From contig CAYYTK010000026.1 in the NCBI GenBank assembly GCA_964474695.1, forward strand, positions 1-64,000: DNA of 64,000 bases, written 5' to 3'. The notes beneath the pieces are model-generated. The model saw only the letters and a list, made by a program, of their open reading frames with translations, searched no databases and was not told the DNA's origin. A program made the position numbers and the translations under genes. Of this stretch, positions 30,024-38,105 are shown piece after piece. This DNA comes from DAOUBP01 sp964474695 (GTDB taxonomy: Bacteria > Chloroflexota > Anaerolineae > CG2-30-64-16). How positions within the stretch are numbered: position 1 is the stretch's first letter; each line of letters begins with the position of its first letter.

Positions 30024-31286
30024 AACAATCCTCTCGACGCAGGCAAGAGCAACGAACAACTGCTGGCCGAGCGCGGCAAGCGGTTGCAAGACGCAATGGA
30101 GCTGAAGCAGCCGGACCGCATCCCGATCAACCTGGGCGCCGGCTACCTGCTGGCGGAGTACGGCGGGATCACGCACCGCCAGCAGCAGGACAACTTCCAG
30201 GTGGCGCAGGGGCTGCTGGAGAAGTTCGCGCTCGAGTTCGAGCCGGACACCGCGATGGGCCTGTTCAACAGCCCCCGGCCGTCGCTCATGTTGGGCGACC
30301 GCATGACCAAGTGGCCCGGCTATGGATTGCCCGACTCCGGCTCGTTCCAGTTTGTCGAGCACGAGTTCATGAAGGGCGAGGACTACGACGCGTTCCTGCG
30401 CGATCCCTCCGACTGGACGATCCGCACCTATCTGCCCCGCGCGTTCAAGGAGCTGGAAGCGCTGCAGACGCTGCCGCCGCTCAGCCTGTTCGCGTTCGGC
30501 CACTACTTCCTGCCCAGCCTGCCGTTCGTCGCCACGCCTCCCATCCGGGCGGCAGTGTCGGCGTTCGCCAAAGCGATCGATGAGTCGGTGAAGGACACGG
30601 CGAACGTCGGCGAATCGACGGCGCGCCTCCTGGCCCTCGGTTTCCCGCCCCCGCCTCTGGCCGGTGCGATCGCCGAAGCGCCGTTCGACTTCATGTCGGA
30701 CACGCTGCGCGGCATGCGCGGCATCATGCTCGACATCCTGCGCCGGCCGGAGAAGCTGTTGGCCGCCGAGCGCGCGGTGCTCGAGCCGCAGCTCGAGTTC
30801 GCGATCAGCTTCTGCCAGGCCACCGGCCTCAGGAACTGCTTCATCCCGCTGCATCGCGGGTCCGATGGGTTCATGTCGCTGCCGCAGTTCGAGAAGTTCT
30901 ACTGGCCCACGCTGAAGGAAATGCAGGTGCGGTTGGTCGAAGCGGGCATCACGCCGGTCGTCTTCTACGAGGGGATTTGGGACCAGCGCCTGCAATACCT
31001 GACCGAGCTGCCCAAGGGCAAGACGGTCGGCTACTTCCAGGCGTCCGACATCTTCAAGGTGAAGGACGTGGTCGGCGACACCATGTGCATCATGGGCGGC
31101 ATGAAGAACTCCCTGCTGCAGAGCGGTACGCCCGAGCAGGTGCGCGACTGGACGCGGCAGCTCTGCGAGAAGGTCGGCAAGGGCGGCGGCTTCATCATGA
31201 CCACCGGCGTCGGTGAGATGGAAGGCTGCAAGCTGGAGAACGTGCGCGCCTGGGTCGATGCGACGCACGAGTTCGGGGTGTATTAA
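30018..31286 (+). CDS. UroD-fold corrinoid-dependent methyltransferase 1
   Basis: 422 residues of the uroporphyrinogen-decarboxylase superfamily (PF01208) that includes MtaA/MtbA/CmuA-type methyltransferases. Landmarks: RLQDAMELKQPDRIPINLGA, FDFMSDTLRGMRGIMLDIL, CFIPLHRGSDGFMSLPQFEK then FYWPTLKEM, and VVFYEGIWDQRL. At the place where MtaA-type enzymes have the zinc motif His-x-Cys this protein has Tyr-Glu-Gly, so metal ligation or chemistry differs. It could demethylate the substrate (MT I) or pass the methyl group on (MT II). Flanked on both sides by the twin corrinoid genes. Confidence 0.87.
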   Translation: MANNPLDAGKSNEQLLAERGKRLQDAMELKQPDRIPINLGAGYLLAEYGGITHRQQQDNFQVAQGLLEKFALEFEPDTAMGLFNSPRPSLMLGDRMTKWPGYGLPDSGSFQFVEHEFMKGEDYDAFLRDPSDWTIRTYLPRAFKELEALQTLPPLSLFAFGHYFLPSLPFVATPPIRAAVSAFAKAIDESVKDTANVGESTARLLALGFPPPPLAGAIAEAPFDFMSDTLRGMRGIMLDILRRPEKLLAAERAVLEPQLEFAISFCQATGLRNCFIPLHRGSDGFMSLPQFEKFYWPTLKEMQVRLVEAGITPVVFYEGIWDQRLQYLTELPKGKTVGYFQASDIFKVKDVVGDTMCIMGGMKNSLLQSGTPEQVRDWTRQLCEKVGKGGGFIMTTGVGEMEGCKLENVRAWVDATHEFGVY

Positions 31287-31297
31287 GGAGGATTCTC

Positions 31298-31933
31298 ATG
31301 TCGGAACAACTGATCAACGCGATTGCGGACATGGACGAGGAGGGCGCTATCGCCCTCACCAAGGAACTGCTGGCAGCCGGGGCCGCACCGGCCGCCATCC
31401 TGGACGACTGCCGGGCGGCGATGGAACTCGTCGGCAGCCGCTTCGAGCACGGGGAGTACTTCATCCCCGAATTGATCCTGGCCGGCGAGATGCTGAAGGG
31501 TGTCTCGGCCGAGGTGAAGCCGTACCTGACGGCGGGCCAGGCTGAGGTCAAGAAGCTCGGCAAGGTCGTGATCGGCACGGTGAAGGGCGACATCCACGAC
31601 ATCGGCAAGGACATCGTGGTCTTCATGCTGGACGTCAACGGCTTCGAGGTGCACGACCTGGGCATCGACGTGCCGGTGCAGGCCTTCGTGGACAAGATCG
31701 CGGCGGTCAAGCCGCAGGTGGTGGCGTTGAGCGGGTTCCTGACGCTGGCCTTCGACTCGATGAAGGAGACGGTGGCGGCGATCGTGGCGGCCGGGCTGCG
31801 CGACGGCGTCAAGATCATGGTGGGCGGCGGCACGGTGGACGAGCAGGTGTGCAAGTACGCCGGTGCGGACGCCTTCGGTGCGGATGCGATGGCTGCAGTG
31901 ACCCTGGCCAAGGGTTGGACGGAGGGTAAATAA
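31298..31933 (+). CDS. Corrinoid methyl-carrier protein, copy B
   Basis: 211 residues, differing from copy A at only two positions that I can see (IVAAGLRDG for IAAAGLRDG; VCKYAG for VCRYAG). Same cap and DIHDIG motif. Own AAGGAGG site (GGAGGATTCTC before ATG, different from copy A's). It follows the first UroD gene by 11 bases and precedes the second by one base, giving a carrier-enzyme-carrier-enzyme arrangement. A repeated carrier for two different enzymes would let two substrates, or both half-reactions, share one protein sequence. Confidence 0.92.
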   Translation: MSEQLINAIADMDEEGAIALTKELLAAGAAPAAILDDCRAAMELVGSRFEHGEYFIPELILAGEMLKGVSAEVKPYLTAGQAEVKKLGKVVIGTVKGDIHDIGKDIVVFMLDVNGFEVHDLGIDVPVQAFVDKIAAVKPQVVALSGFLTLAFDSMKETVAAIVAAGLRDGVKIMVGGGTVDEQVCKYAGADAFGADAMAAVTLAKGWTEGK

Positions 31934-31940
31934 CATGGCG
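31298..31940 (+). repeat. 643-bp direct repeat, copy B
   Basis: Near-identical to 29381-30023; the sequences upstream of the two ATGs differ (GGTACAC versus GATTCTC), so the homology starts at the start codon. Confidence 0.85.
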
Positions 31941-33251
31941 CCTTTGACTCGTGAGCAGAAGTTCGAAGCCCGCTTTGCGGAGTGGGCATCCCAGCCGATC
32001 CAGTTCGCCACGCCCCAGGCTGAGGCCGCGTACAAGGAACGCGTCCAGATGTGGAAGGACGTCATCCAGCTCAAGAAGCCGGCGCGCGTGCCCTTCCTCA
32101 TGACCTCGGGCATCCATCCCTTCCTTCATGCCGGCATCACCACCGAAGAGGGCATGTACGACTACGAGAAGATGAGCTACGCGTTCCAGAAGTACAACGA
32201 CGACTTTCAGACCGACACCGTGGTCAGTTGCGGCATGGCCGGCTCGGGCCCCCTGTTCGACATCCTGGATTATAAGCTCTACCAGTGGCCGGGCCGCGGC
32301 GTGGATCCGAAGGCCTCGTACCAGGCGCTTGAAGGCGAGTTCATGAAGGCCGATGAGTATGACATCCTGATCAACGACCCGACTGACTTCTTCATGCGCA
32401 CCTACCTGCCGCGCGTGTTCAACGCACTCTCCGGCTGGTCGACGCTGGGGCCGATGACCGACGTCATGGAGCTGCCCTTCACCGGCGGCTACATGATCGG
32501 CGCGGGCCTTCCGCCCGCGGTCAAAGCCTGGGAGACCATGCTGGAGGCCGGCCGCGAGGCGCTCAAGTGGGCCGGCTTCGTCGGGGCGACCGACGGCGCC
32601 TCGATGGCCAAGCACGGCCTGCCCGCGTTCATCGGCGGCGCGTGCAAGGCGCCGTTCGACACGCTGGGCGACACCCTGCGCGGCACCCGCGCCATCATGC
32701 TGGACAAGTTCCGCCAGCCCAAGAAGGTGCTGGCCGCGATGGAGCGGCTGGTGCCGCTGGCCATTGCGTCCGGCGTGCGCGGCGTCACGGGCTCCAAGAA
32801 TCCGTTTGTCTTCATCCCGCTGCACAAGGGCGCGGATGGTTTCATGTCTGACAAGGATTTCAGGACCTTCTACTGGCCGCAGCTCAAGGCGGTCATCGTC
32901 GGGCTGGTCAACGAGGGCTGCGTCCCCTTCCTGTTCGTCGAAGGCGGCTACAACCAGCGCATCGAAGTCATCGCGCAGGATCCCGACATCCCGGCCGGCT
33001 CCACGCTGTGGATCTTCGACAAGACCGATATGAATGAGGTCAAGCGGCTGTGGGGCGGCTGGGCCTGCTTCGGCGGCAACGTCCCTGCGTCGCTCCTCTT
33101 CACCGGCACGGCCCCCGAGGTCAAGGCATACTGCGAGAATCTGATCGACGCCGTGGCGCAGGACGGCGGCTTCGTCCTGTCTCCGGGCGCAGTGGTGGAT
33201 CACTGCAAGGCCGAAAACATGCGCGCCATGCTCGACTCCTGCCGAAAATAG
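31935..33251 (+). CDS. UroD-fold corrinoid-dependent methyltransferase 2
   Basis: 438 residues, same superfamily as the 30018 gene but clearly diverged. WKDVIQLKKPARVPFLMTSG, KAPFDTLGDTLRGTRAIMLD, FIPLHKGADGFMSDKDFRTF then YWPQLKAVIVGLV, and FLFVEGGYNQRIEVIAQDP. Again the MtaA zinc His-x-Cys position reads Val-Glu-Gly. WACFGGNVPASLLFTGTAPE and a late GAVVDHCKAENMRAML may supply the metal or cap site. Division of labour with the first enzyme is unknown; one may demethylate the substrate and the other transfer to tetrahydrofolate. The next gene, RACo, is separated by a hairpin repeat. Confidence 0.88.
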   Translation: MAPLTREQKFEARFAEWASQPIQFATPQAEAAYKERVQMWKDVIQLKKPARVPFLMTSGIHPFLHAGITTEEGMYDYEKMSYAFQKYNDDFQTDTVVSCGMAGSGPLFDILDYKLYQWPGRGVDPKASYQALEGEFMKADEYDILINDPTDFFMRTYLPRVFNALSGWSTLGPMTDVMELPFTGGYMIGAGLPPAVKAWETMLEAGREALKWAGFVGATDGASMAKHGLPAFIGGACKAPFDTLGDTLRGTRAIMLDKFRQPKKVLAAMERLVPLAIASGVRGVTGSKNPFVFIPLHKGADGFMSDKDFRTFYWPQLKAVIVGLVNEGCVPFLFVEGGYNQRIEVIAQDPDIPAGSTLWIFDKTDMNEVKRLWGGWACFGGNVPASLLFTGTAPEVKAYCENLIDAVAQDGGFVLSPGAVVDHCKAENMRAMLDSCRK

Positions 33252-33287
33252 GGGATGATTTTTGGTACACTGATACGCTAACAACTC

Positions 33288-33360
33288 CCCCCTCTCCTGA
33301 ACTGCATCCTGAGCGGAGCACGACAGTGCGCAGTCGAAGGATGCAGTTCGGGAGAGGGGG
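33288..33360. repeat. Long hairpin containing the dispersed CATCCTGAGCGGA core
   Basis: CCCCCTCTCC-T-GAACTGCATCCT (33288-33310) pairs with AGGATGCAGTTC-G-GGAGAGGGGG (33338-33360): a 23-bp stem with one T-G wobble. The loop side holds GAGCGGAGC and GCAGTCGA, the same core found twice in the 10.9-kb MITE. It lies between the second methyltransferase and the RACo gene and may attenuate transcription. Confidence 0.8.
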
Positions 33361-33374
33361 CAGGGGGGGTGAGG

Positions 33375-35177
33375 ATGTCCTACACCATCGACTTCGAGCC
33401 GGTCGGCCGGCGCGGACCCTGTCCCGACGGCGGCACGCTGCTCGACGCGGCGCGCAGCCTGGGCGTGGATCTCGCCAGCGTGTGCGGCGGCGCGGGCACT
33501 TGCAGCCGATGCAAGGTGCAGGTCATCTCCGGTCAGGTGGCTGAGGCGGCGGGCGGCGCACGGCGCGGCCTCACGCAGCGCGAGATCGACGCCGGTTATC
33601 TGCTCGCCTGCCGCACATACCCCCTCAGCGACGTCAAGCTCCACGTCCCGCCCGAGTCGCTGACCGCCGTCCAGCGCACCCAAATCGAAGGCCTCGATGT
33701 GCCCGTGGAGGTCAAGCCGGACGTCACCCAGTGCGTGGTGCGGATGGATCCCCCCAGCCTGGAAGATCTGCGCGCCGACGACCAGCGCCTGTACGACGCG
33801 GTCCGGGCGGCAACAGGCATCACCCCCTATCACCAGGACCTGGAAGTCATCCGCGAGGCCAGCGCGCTCTTTCGCAGGTGGGGCTGGGAGGCACGCGTCA
33901 CGCTCTACGGCCACGACATCATGCATATCGGCCGGGCCGATGCGCCCTGGCTCGGGCTTGCCGTCGACATCGGCACCACCAAGATCGCGGCGTACATCGT
34001 CGATCTGACCACCGGCCGCACGGTGGCCGCGCGCGGCGCCATGAACCCGCAGATCGCCTACGGCGAGGATGTCATCGCCCGCTTGATGTATGCCAGCCGC
34101 GGCCCCGCCGAGGCGCTGCGCATGCAGAACCTGCTTACCGATGCGCTCAGCGAGTTGGCTGCCGCGGCCTGCGCCGAGATCGGCGCCTCGGCCCAGGACA
34201 TCGTGGAGGCGGTGATCGTGGCGAACACCGCCATCCATCACCTCTTCCTGCGCCTGCCCGCAGCTCAGCTCGCGGCCGCGCCGTACGTGCCGGCCCTGCG
34301 CGGGGCGATCCACGGCCGGGCCCGCAACATCGGCCTCCAGATTGCCCCTGGCGCTCACGTTCACCTGCTCCCCAACATCGCCGGGTACGTCGGCGGCGAT
34401 CACGTCGCCATGCTCCTGGCCACCGATATCGCCAGCCGTTCCGACACCGTGCTCGCCATCGACATCGGCACCAATACCGAGATGTGCCTGGCGCACAAAG
34501 GCCAGATGACCAGCTTGTCATGCGCCTCCGGCCCGGCTTTCGAGGGCGCGCACATCAAGTCGGGCATGCGCGCAGCGCCCGGCGCGATCGAGGGTGTCCG
34601 GCTCGAAAACGACACGGTGGCGTACAAGACTATCGGGGACGAGCGGCCGGTGGGGCTGTGCGGCTCCGGGCTGCTCGACGCGGTGGCGCAGCTTCGCCTC
34701 ATCGGCCGGCTGGACCGCTCCGGCCGGCTATCGCCGGGTCCCCACGTGCGCGAGGTGGATGATGATCTTCAATTCATCCTTGCCGGGGAGGAGGAATCAG
34801 GCAACGGGGCTGTCATCGGGCTTTCACAGCACGACATCCGCGAGCTGCAACTGGCGAAGGGCGCCATTCGCGCCGGCATCGAGGCCCTTCTGCAGGATGC
34901 CGGCATCACAGCGCCGGATCTGGATCAGGTGATCATCGCGGGCGCGTTCGGCACCTACATCAACGTCAAGAGCGCCATCACCATCGGCATGCTGCCGGAC
35001 ATCCCGCTCGAGCGCATCGTCCAGGTCGGCAACGCGGCGGGCGCCGGCGCACGGCTGGCGCTGGTCTCCCGCACCCAACGCCGCCGCGCCGCCGAAATCG
35101 CCCACCGCGTCCGCTACCTTGAGCTGGCCCGCACCCCGCGCTTCATGCGCAATTTCGCCCAGGCGATGTATTTGTAG
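33375..35177 (+). CDS. Reductive activator of corrinoid proteins (RACo-type ferredoxin-ASKHA ATPase)
   Basis: 600 residues from the ATG at 33375; GTGAGG directly before it can act as ribosome site (or GTG at 33369 as alternative start). The N-terminal [2Fe-2S] ferredoxin has Cys37, Cys43, Cys46 and Cys79 (SVCGGAGTCSRCKV; LLACRTYP). After a linker (about 90-195) comes the ASKHA ATPase: LGLAVDIGTTKIAAYIVDLT, LAIDIGTNTEMCLA, GPAFEGAHIKSGMRAAPGAI and VIIAGAFGTYINV. It uses ATP hydrolysis to re-reduce Co(II) that has fallen out of the cycle to Co(I). Its place at the end of the operon confirms that the locus performs corrinoid methyl transfer. Confidence 0.93.
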   Translation: MSYTIDFEPVGRRGPCPDGGTLLDAARSLGVDLASVCGGAGTCSRCKVQVISGQVAEAAGGARRGLTQREIDAGYLLACRTYPLSDVKLHVPPESLTAVQRTQIEGLDVPVEVKPDVTQCVVRMDPPSLEDLRADDQRLYDAVRAATGITPYHQDLEVIREASALFRRWGWEARVTLYGHDIMHIGRADAPWLGLAVDIGTTKIAAYIVDLTTGRTVAARGAMNPQIAYGEDVIARLMYASRGPAEALRMQNLLTDALSELAAAACAEIGASAQDIVEAVIVANTAIHHLFLRLPAAQLAAAPYVPALRGAIHGRARNIGLQIAPGAHVHLLPNIAGYVGGDHVAMLLATDIASRSDTVLAIDIGTNTEMCLAHKGQMTSLSCASGPAFEGAHIKSGMRAAPGAIEGVRLENDTVAYKTIGDERPVGLCGSGLLDAVAQLRLIGRLDRSGRLSPGPHVREVDDDLQFILAGEEESGNGAVIGLSQHDIRELQLAKGAIRAGIEALLQDAGITAPDLDQVIIAGAFGTYINVKSAITIGMLPDIPLERIVQVGNAAGAGARLALVSRTQRRRAAEIAHRVRYLELARTPRFMRNFAQAMYL

Positions 35178-35180
35178 GCG

Positions 35181-36794
35181 CTACAGCCCCGCCACCGCGG
35201 CTCGTTCGATGGCCAGCCCCTTGCGGTAGCGGGCCATGAAGGCCGTGAAGCCGGCGACGTCCGCCGGATCGGGCGCCAGCGTCGTGCCGTGTTCGCCGGC
35301 GAAAACCTTGTGGTTCAGATAGTCCGCCAGCGATTCCCCTGCTCCTTGCCGCATGTAGGCGGCCAGCAAGGCGATCCCCCACGCGCCCCCCTCACCGGCG
35401 GTCTCCATCACGGAGACCGGGGCGTTCATGGCCGCGGCCATGAACCTTTGGCCCACCTCTTTGGTCTTGAAGAAGCCGCCGTGGCCGAGGATCCGGTCGA
35501 TCCTCACCTGCTCGTGTTCCAGCAGGATGTCCAAGCCGATCTTCAACGCGCCGAGCGCCGAGAACAGGTGCACCCGCATGAAGTTCGCCAGCGTGAAGCG
35601 GCTTTCGGGGGTGCGGACGAACAGGGGGCGTCCCTGCTCGAAGTGGGTGATGTGCTCGCCCGACAGATAGCCGTAGGCCAGCAGCCCGCCGCATTCCGCA
35701 TCGCCCGTGAGCGCCTGTTGATACAGCATCTCGAAGAGCCTGGCCTGGCTGACCTCCACCCCCAGCCCCTGGGTGAACTCTCGAAACAGCTCGACCCAGG
35801 CGTTCAGGTCAGAGGTGCAGTTGTTGCTGTGCACCATGGCCACCGGCTTGCCGGCGGGCGTCGTCACCATGTCGATCTCGGGGAACACCCGCGACAGCGC
35901 CTTTTCCAGCACGATCATGGCAAAGACCGAGGTCCCGGCCGACACATTGCCCGTGCGCTCTTCCACGCTGTTGGTCGCGACCATGCCGGTGCCGGCATCG
36001 CCCTCAGGCGGACAGAGCGGGATGCCCGCCCGGAGCTGTCCCGTGGGGTCGAGCAGGCGGGCGCCTTCTTCTGTCAGTAAGCCTGCGCCCTCGCCGGCCA
36101 CCAGCACCACGGGCAGGATATCCTGGATCTGCCACGGGATGTTTTCGGCTGCGAGCCGTTGGTTGAACAGCTCGATCATGCGCTCGTCGTAGGTGTTGGT
36201 CAGGCTGTCGATGGGGAACATCCCCGAGGCCTCCCCGACCCCCAACACCTTGCGCCCCGTCAGCTTCCAGTGGACATAGCCTGCCAGCGTGGTCTGAAAG
36301 TGGATCGCGCTGACATGGGGTTCCCGGTTCAGCAGCGCCTGGTAGAGATGGGCGATGCTCCAGCGCTGGGGGATGTTGAATTGAAACAGCTCCGTGAGCT
36401 GCGCGGCCGCCTCGCCGGTCATGGTGTTGCGCCAGGTGCGGAACGGGACGAGCAGATTGTCATCCCGATCGAAGGCCAGGTAGCCGTGCATCATGGCGCT
36501 GAAGCCGATGGCGCCGATCGTCTTGAGCGGAACCTGGTATTTCTCCAGGACTTCGCGGCTGAGCTGGCGGTAGCTCTCCTGCAAGCCCGCCCACACATCC
36601 TCGAGATGATAGGTCCAGACGTCGTTCTCGTGGCGGTTTTCCCACTCGAAACTTCCAGAGGCAATCGGTGCATAACCGGCCCCGTCCTGCGGGTCGGGCG
36701 CGATCAGCACGGCCTTGATGCGCGTCGAGCCGAACTCAACTCCCAGCGCGGTTCGGCCGCCTTCGATGGCTTTTCGGATATCGCTTGGCTTCAT
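35181..36794 (-). CDS. FGGY-family carbohydrate kinase (ribulokinase-like)
   Basis: 537 residues; ATG at 36794 chosen for AGGAGG six bases upstream. ALGVEFGSTRIKAVLIAPDP is the phosphate-1 motif, GFSAMMHGYLAFDRDDNLL the sugar-binding part, GDAGTGMVATNSVEERTGNV then SAGTSVFAM the phosphate-2/adenosine area, and RILGHGGFFKTKEVGQRFMA the FGGY-C signature region. This long type is annotated in many genomes as a putative ribulo- or xylulokinase next to arabinose genes. No isomerase or epimerase is adjacent here. It converges tail-to-tail with the RACo gene, with 3 bases between the stops. Confidence 0.85.
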   Translation of the reverse strand: MKPSDIRKAIEGGRTALGVEFGSTRIKAVLIAPDPQDGAGYAPIASGSFEWENRHENDVWTYHLEDVWAGLQESYRQLSREVLEKYQVPLKTIGAIGFSAMMHGYLAFDRDDNLLVPFRTWRNTMTGEAAAQLTELFQFNIPQRWSIAHLYQALLNREPHVSAIHFQTTLAGYVHWKLTGRKVLGVGEASGMFPIDSLTNTYDERMIELFNQRLAAENIPWQIQDILPVVLVAGEGAGLLTEEGARLLDPTGQLRAGIPLCPPEGDAGTGMVATNSVEERTGNVSAGTSVFAMIVLEKALSRVFPEIDMVTTPAGKPVAMVHSNNCTSDLNAWVELFREFTQGLGVEVSQARLFEMLYQQALTGDAECGGLLAYGYLSGEHITHFEQGRPLFVRTPESRFTLANFMRVHLFSALGALKIGLDILLEHEQVRIDRILGHGGFFKTKEVGQRFMAAAMNAPVSVMETAGEGGAWGIALLAAYMRQGAGESLADYLNHKVFAGEHGTTLAPDPADVAGFTAFMARYRKGLAIERAAVAGL

Positions 36795-37048
36795 TGCCAC
36801 CTCCTGTTTGATAATTGATTTTTAGGGCGTCAGATAATGCGATCGTCGGAGATGCTCGATTTCAGTCACACCGGCGGAGCTGCCGGGATGCTGTAGCCAT
36901 TGTACCTCATTTTGATCCTCCCGGCTACTTTTACCCACATTGAGAATTGCTGTTGCCGGGATGTGCTATAATGGATCATAACATCGGCGACGTCATCGAG
37001 GAATTTGTTTGCTGCCTGGTCTCTGTGAGCTCGAAAGAAGGTGGCGAA

Positions 37049-38077
37049 ATGAAGACCGCTTCGACACGAAAGCCAACCCTGGCGCCCGCTGCTCGGGCGG
37101 CCAGGCTGTCAGTCTCCGATCTGTGCTGCGCCTTGCTCATGAGCATGGTGCTTTTCGCCGGGTGCGTCTCACAAGCGCCCTTGACTCCTCAGGCGACTGA
37201 GACCGCTGCGGTTCAGACGGCCACCCCTTCTGCCACTCCCCCGGATATCGCATCTCTTCTCAGCGATAGATGCGAGCAGCCCTGGGAGGACACCCCTGAC
37301 TTCAAGTATCCCATCGAGTACATCGAACGCTATGATGAAAACGGCTGCAAATTGCCGGTCTTCTCGCCGGATCGCACGTACCTGGCCTACGTGACGCTGG
37401 CCCGCGACCAGGAGCAAGAGACGTATGTCGACACCGTGCGGCTGGTTCGCAGCGACACGGGAGAAGATTTCGTCGTGTTCGTTGCGGGCCAACTCTGTCC
37501 CGTCGATGGCCTGGAATGGAGTCCGACAGGGCAGCTCGTCTTCCGGGAGGCGCTGTGGGAAGACGGGGAGATTGCCTTCATCGTTGACCCCGGCAGCAGG
37601 TCAGTGGCCGGCGCCATGCGATTGGATGGGGGTGGCCTCCTGCAATGGAACGCAGAACGCACAGCCGTCTACGGCGCATATTCCGGCATATTCGGGGCTG
37701 ACGTCTGCATTCACGATCTGGGCGGATATGATTTTGCGCATGCCCGGCGCTTCCCGGATTTCTATGCCATTTATGGGCTCCCAACCGAGGATGACGTGTT
37801 TGGTATGGTTTACCCCGTAGGTGACGCGCTATCCGTGGAACCCTATGGGTGGGACGAGGATGGGACGCTCCTGTGGGTCACAGTCACCCCACTCACACTG
37901 GATGAAAACACGTATGATTATGAGCTTGCCCCCAGGCAGGCCGGGGTTTTGACGTTTTCGGACGATGGCATCACCTTTCTGACATTGGCTGCCGATCCGC
38001 GATTCGATTACTCATTTGACGGCTTGCCCCACCCCAGGATCGTGTCTCAGGCCTATCACCCCCGGCGATGTCCATGA
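37049..38077 (+). CDS. Putative lipoprotein, TolB-like strands
   Basis: 342 residues from the ATG at 37049 with AAGGTGG upstream. A long N-terminus (about 25 residues) precedes a hydrophobic stretch ending LFAGC, a lipobox at about Cys 41. A Thr/Pro/Ala spacer is followed by repeated strands such as KLPVFSPDRTYLAYVTLARD, GLEWSPTGQLVFREALWEDG and YGWDEDGTLLWVTVTPL, suggesting a TolB/WD40-like propeller with SPDG-type turns. A TATAAT (36965-36970) lies upstream. Function unknown; an extracytoplasmic binding role is likely. Confidence 0.72.
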   Translation: MKTASTRKPTLAPAARAARLSVSDLCCALLMSMVLFAGCVSQAPLTPQATETAAVQTATPSATPPDIASLLSDRCEQPWEDTPDFKYPIEYIERYDENGCKLPVFSPDRTYLAYVTLARDQEQETYVDTVRLVRSDTGEDFVVFVAGQLCPVDGLEWSPTGQLVFREALWEDGEIAFIVDPGSRSVAGAMRLDGGGLLQWNAERTAVYGAYSGIFGADVCIHDLGGYDFAHARRFPDFYAIYGLPTEDDVFGMVYPVGDALSVEPYGWDEDGTLLWVTVTPLTLDENTYDYELAPRQAGVLTFSDDGITFLTLAADPRFDYSFDGLPHPRIVSQAYHPRRCP

Positions 38078-38105
38078 GGGAAGATCTGTGGTGTGGCGCT
38101 TCGCC

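Noticed and set aside
31815..34496. 893-codon minus-strand frame over the methyltransferase and RACo genes
   Set aside because: Antisense shadow of well-supported plus-strand genes; no recognisable domain and no start context.
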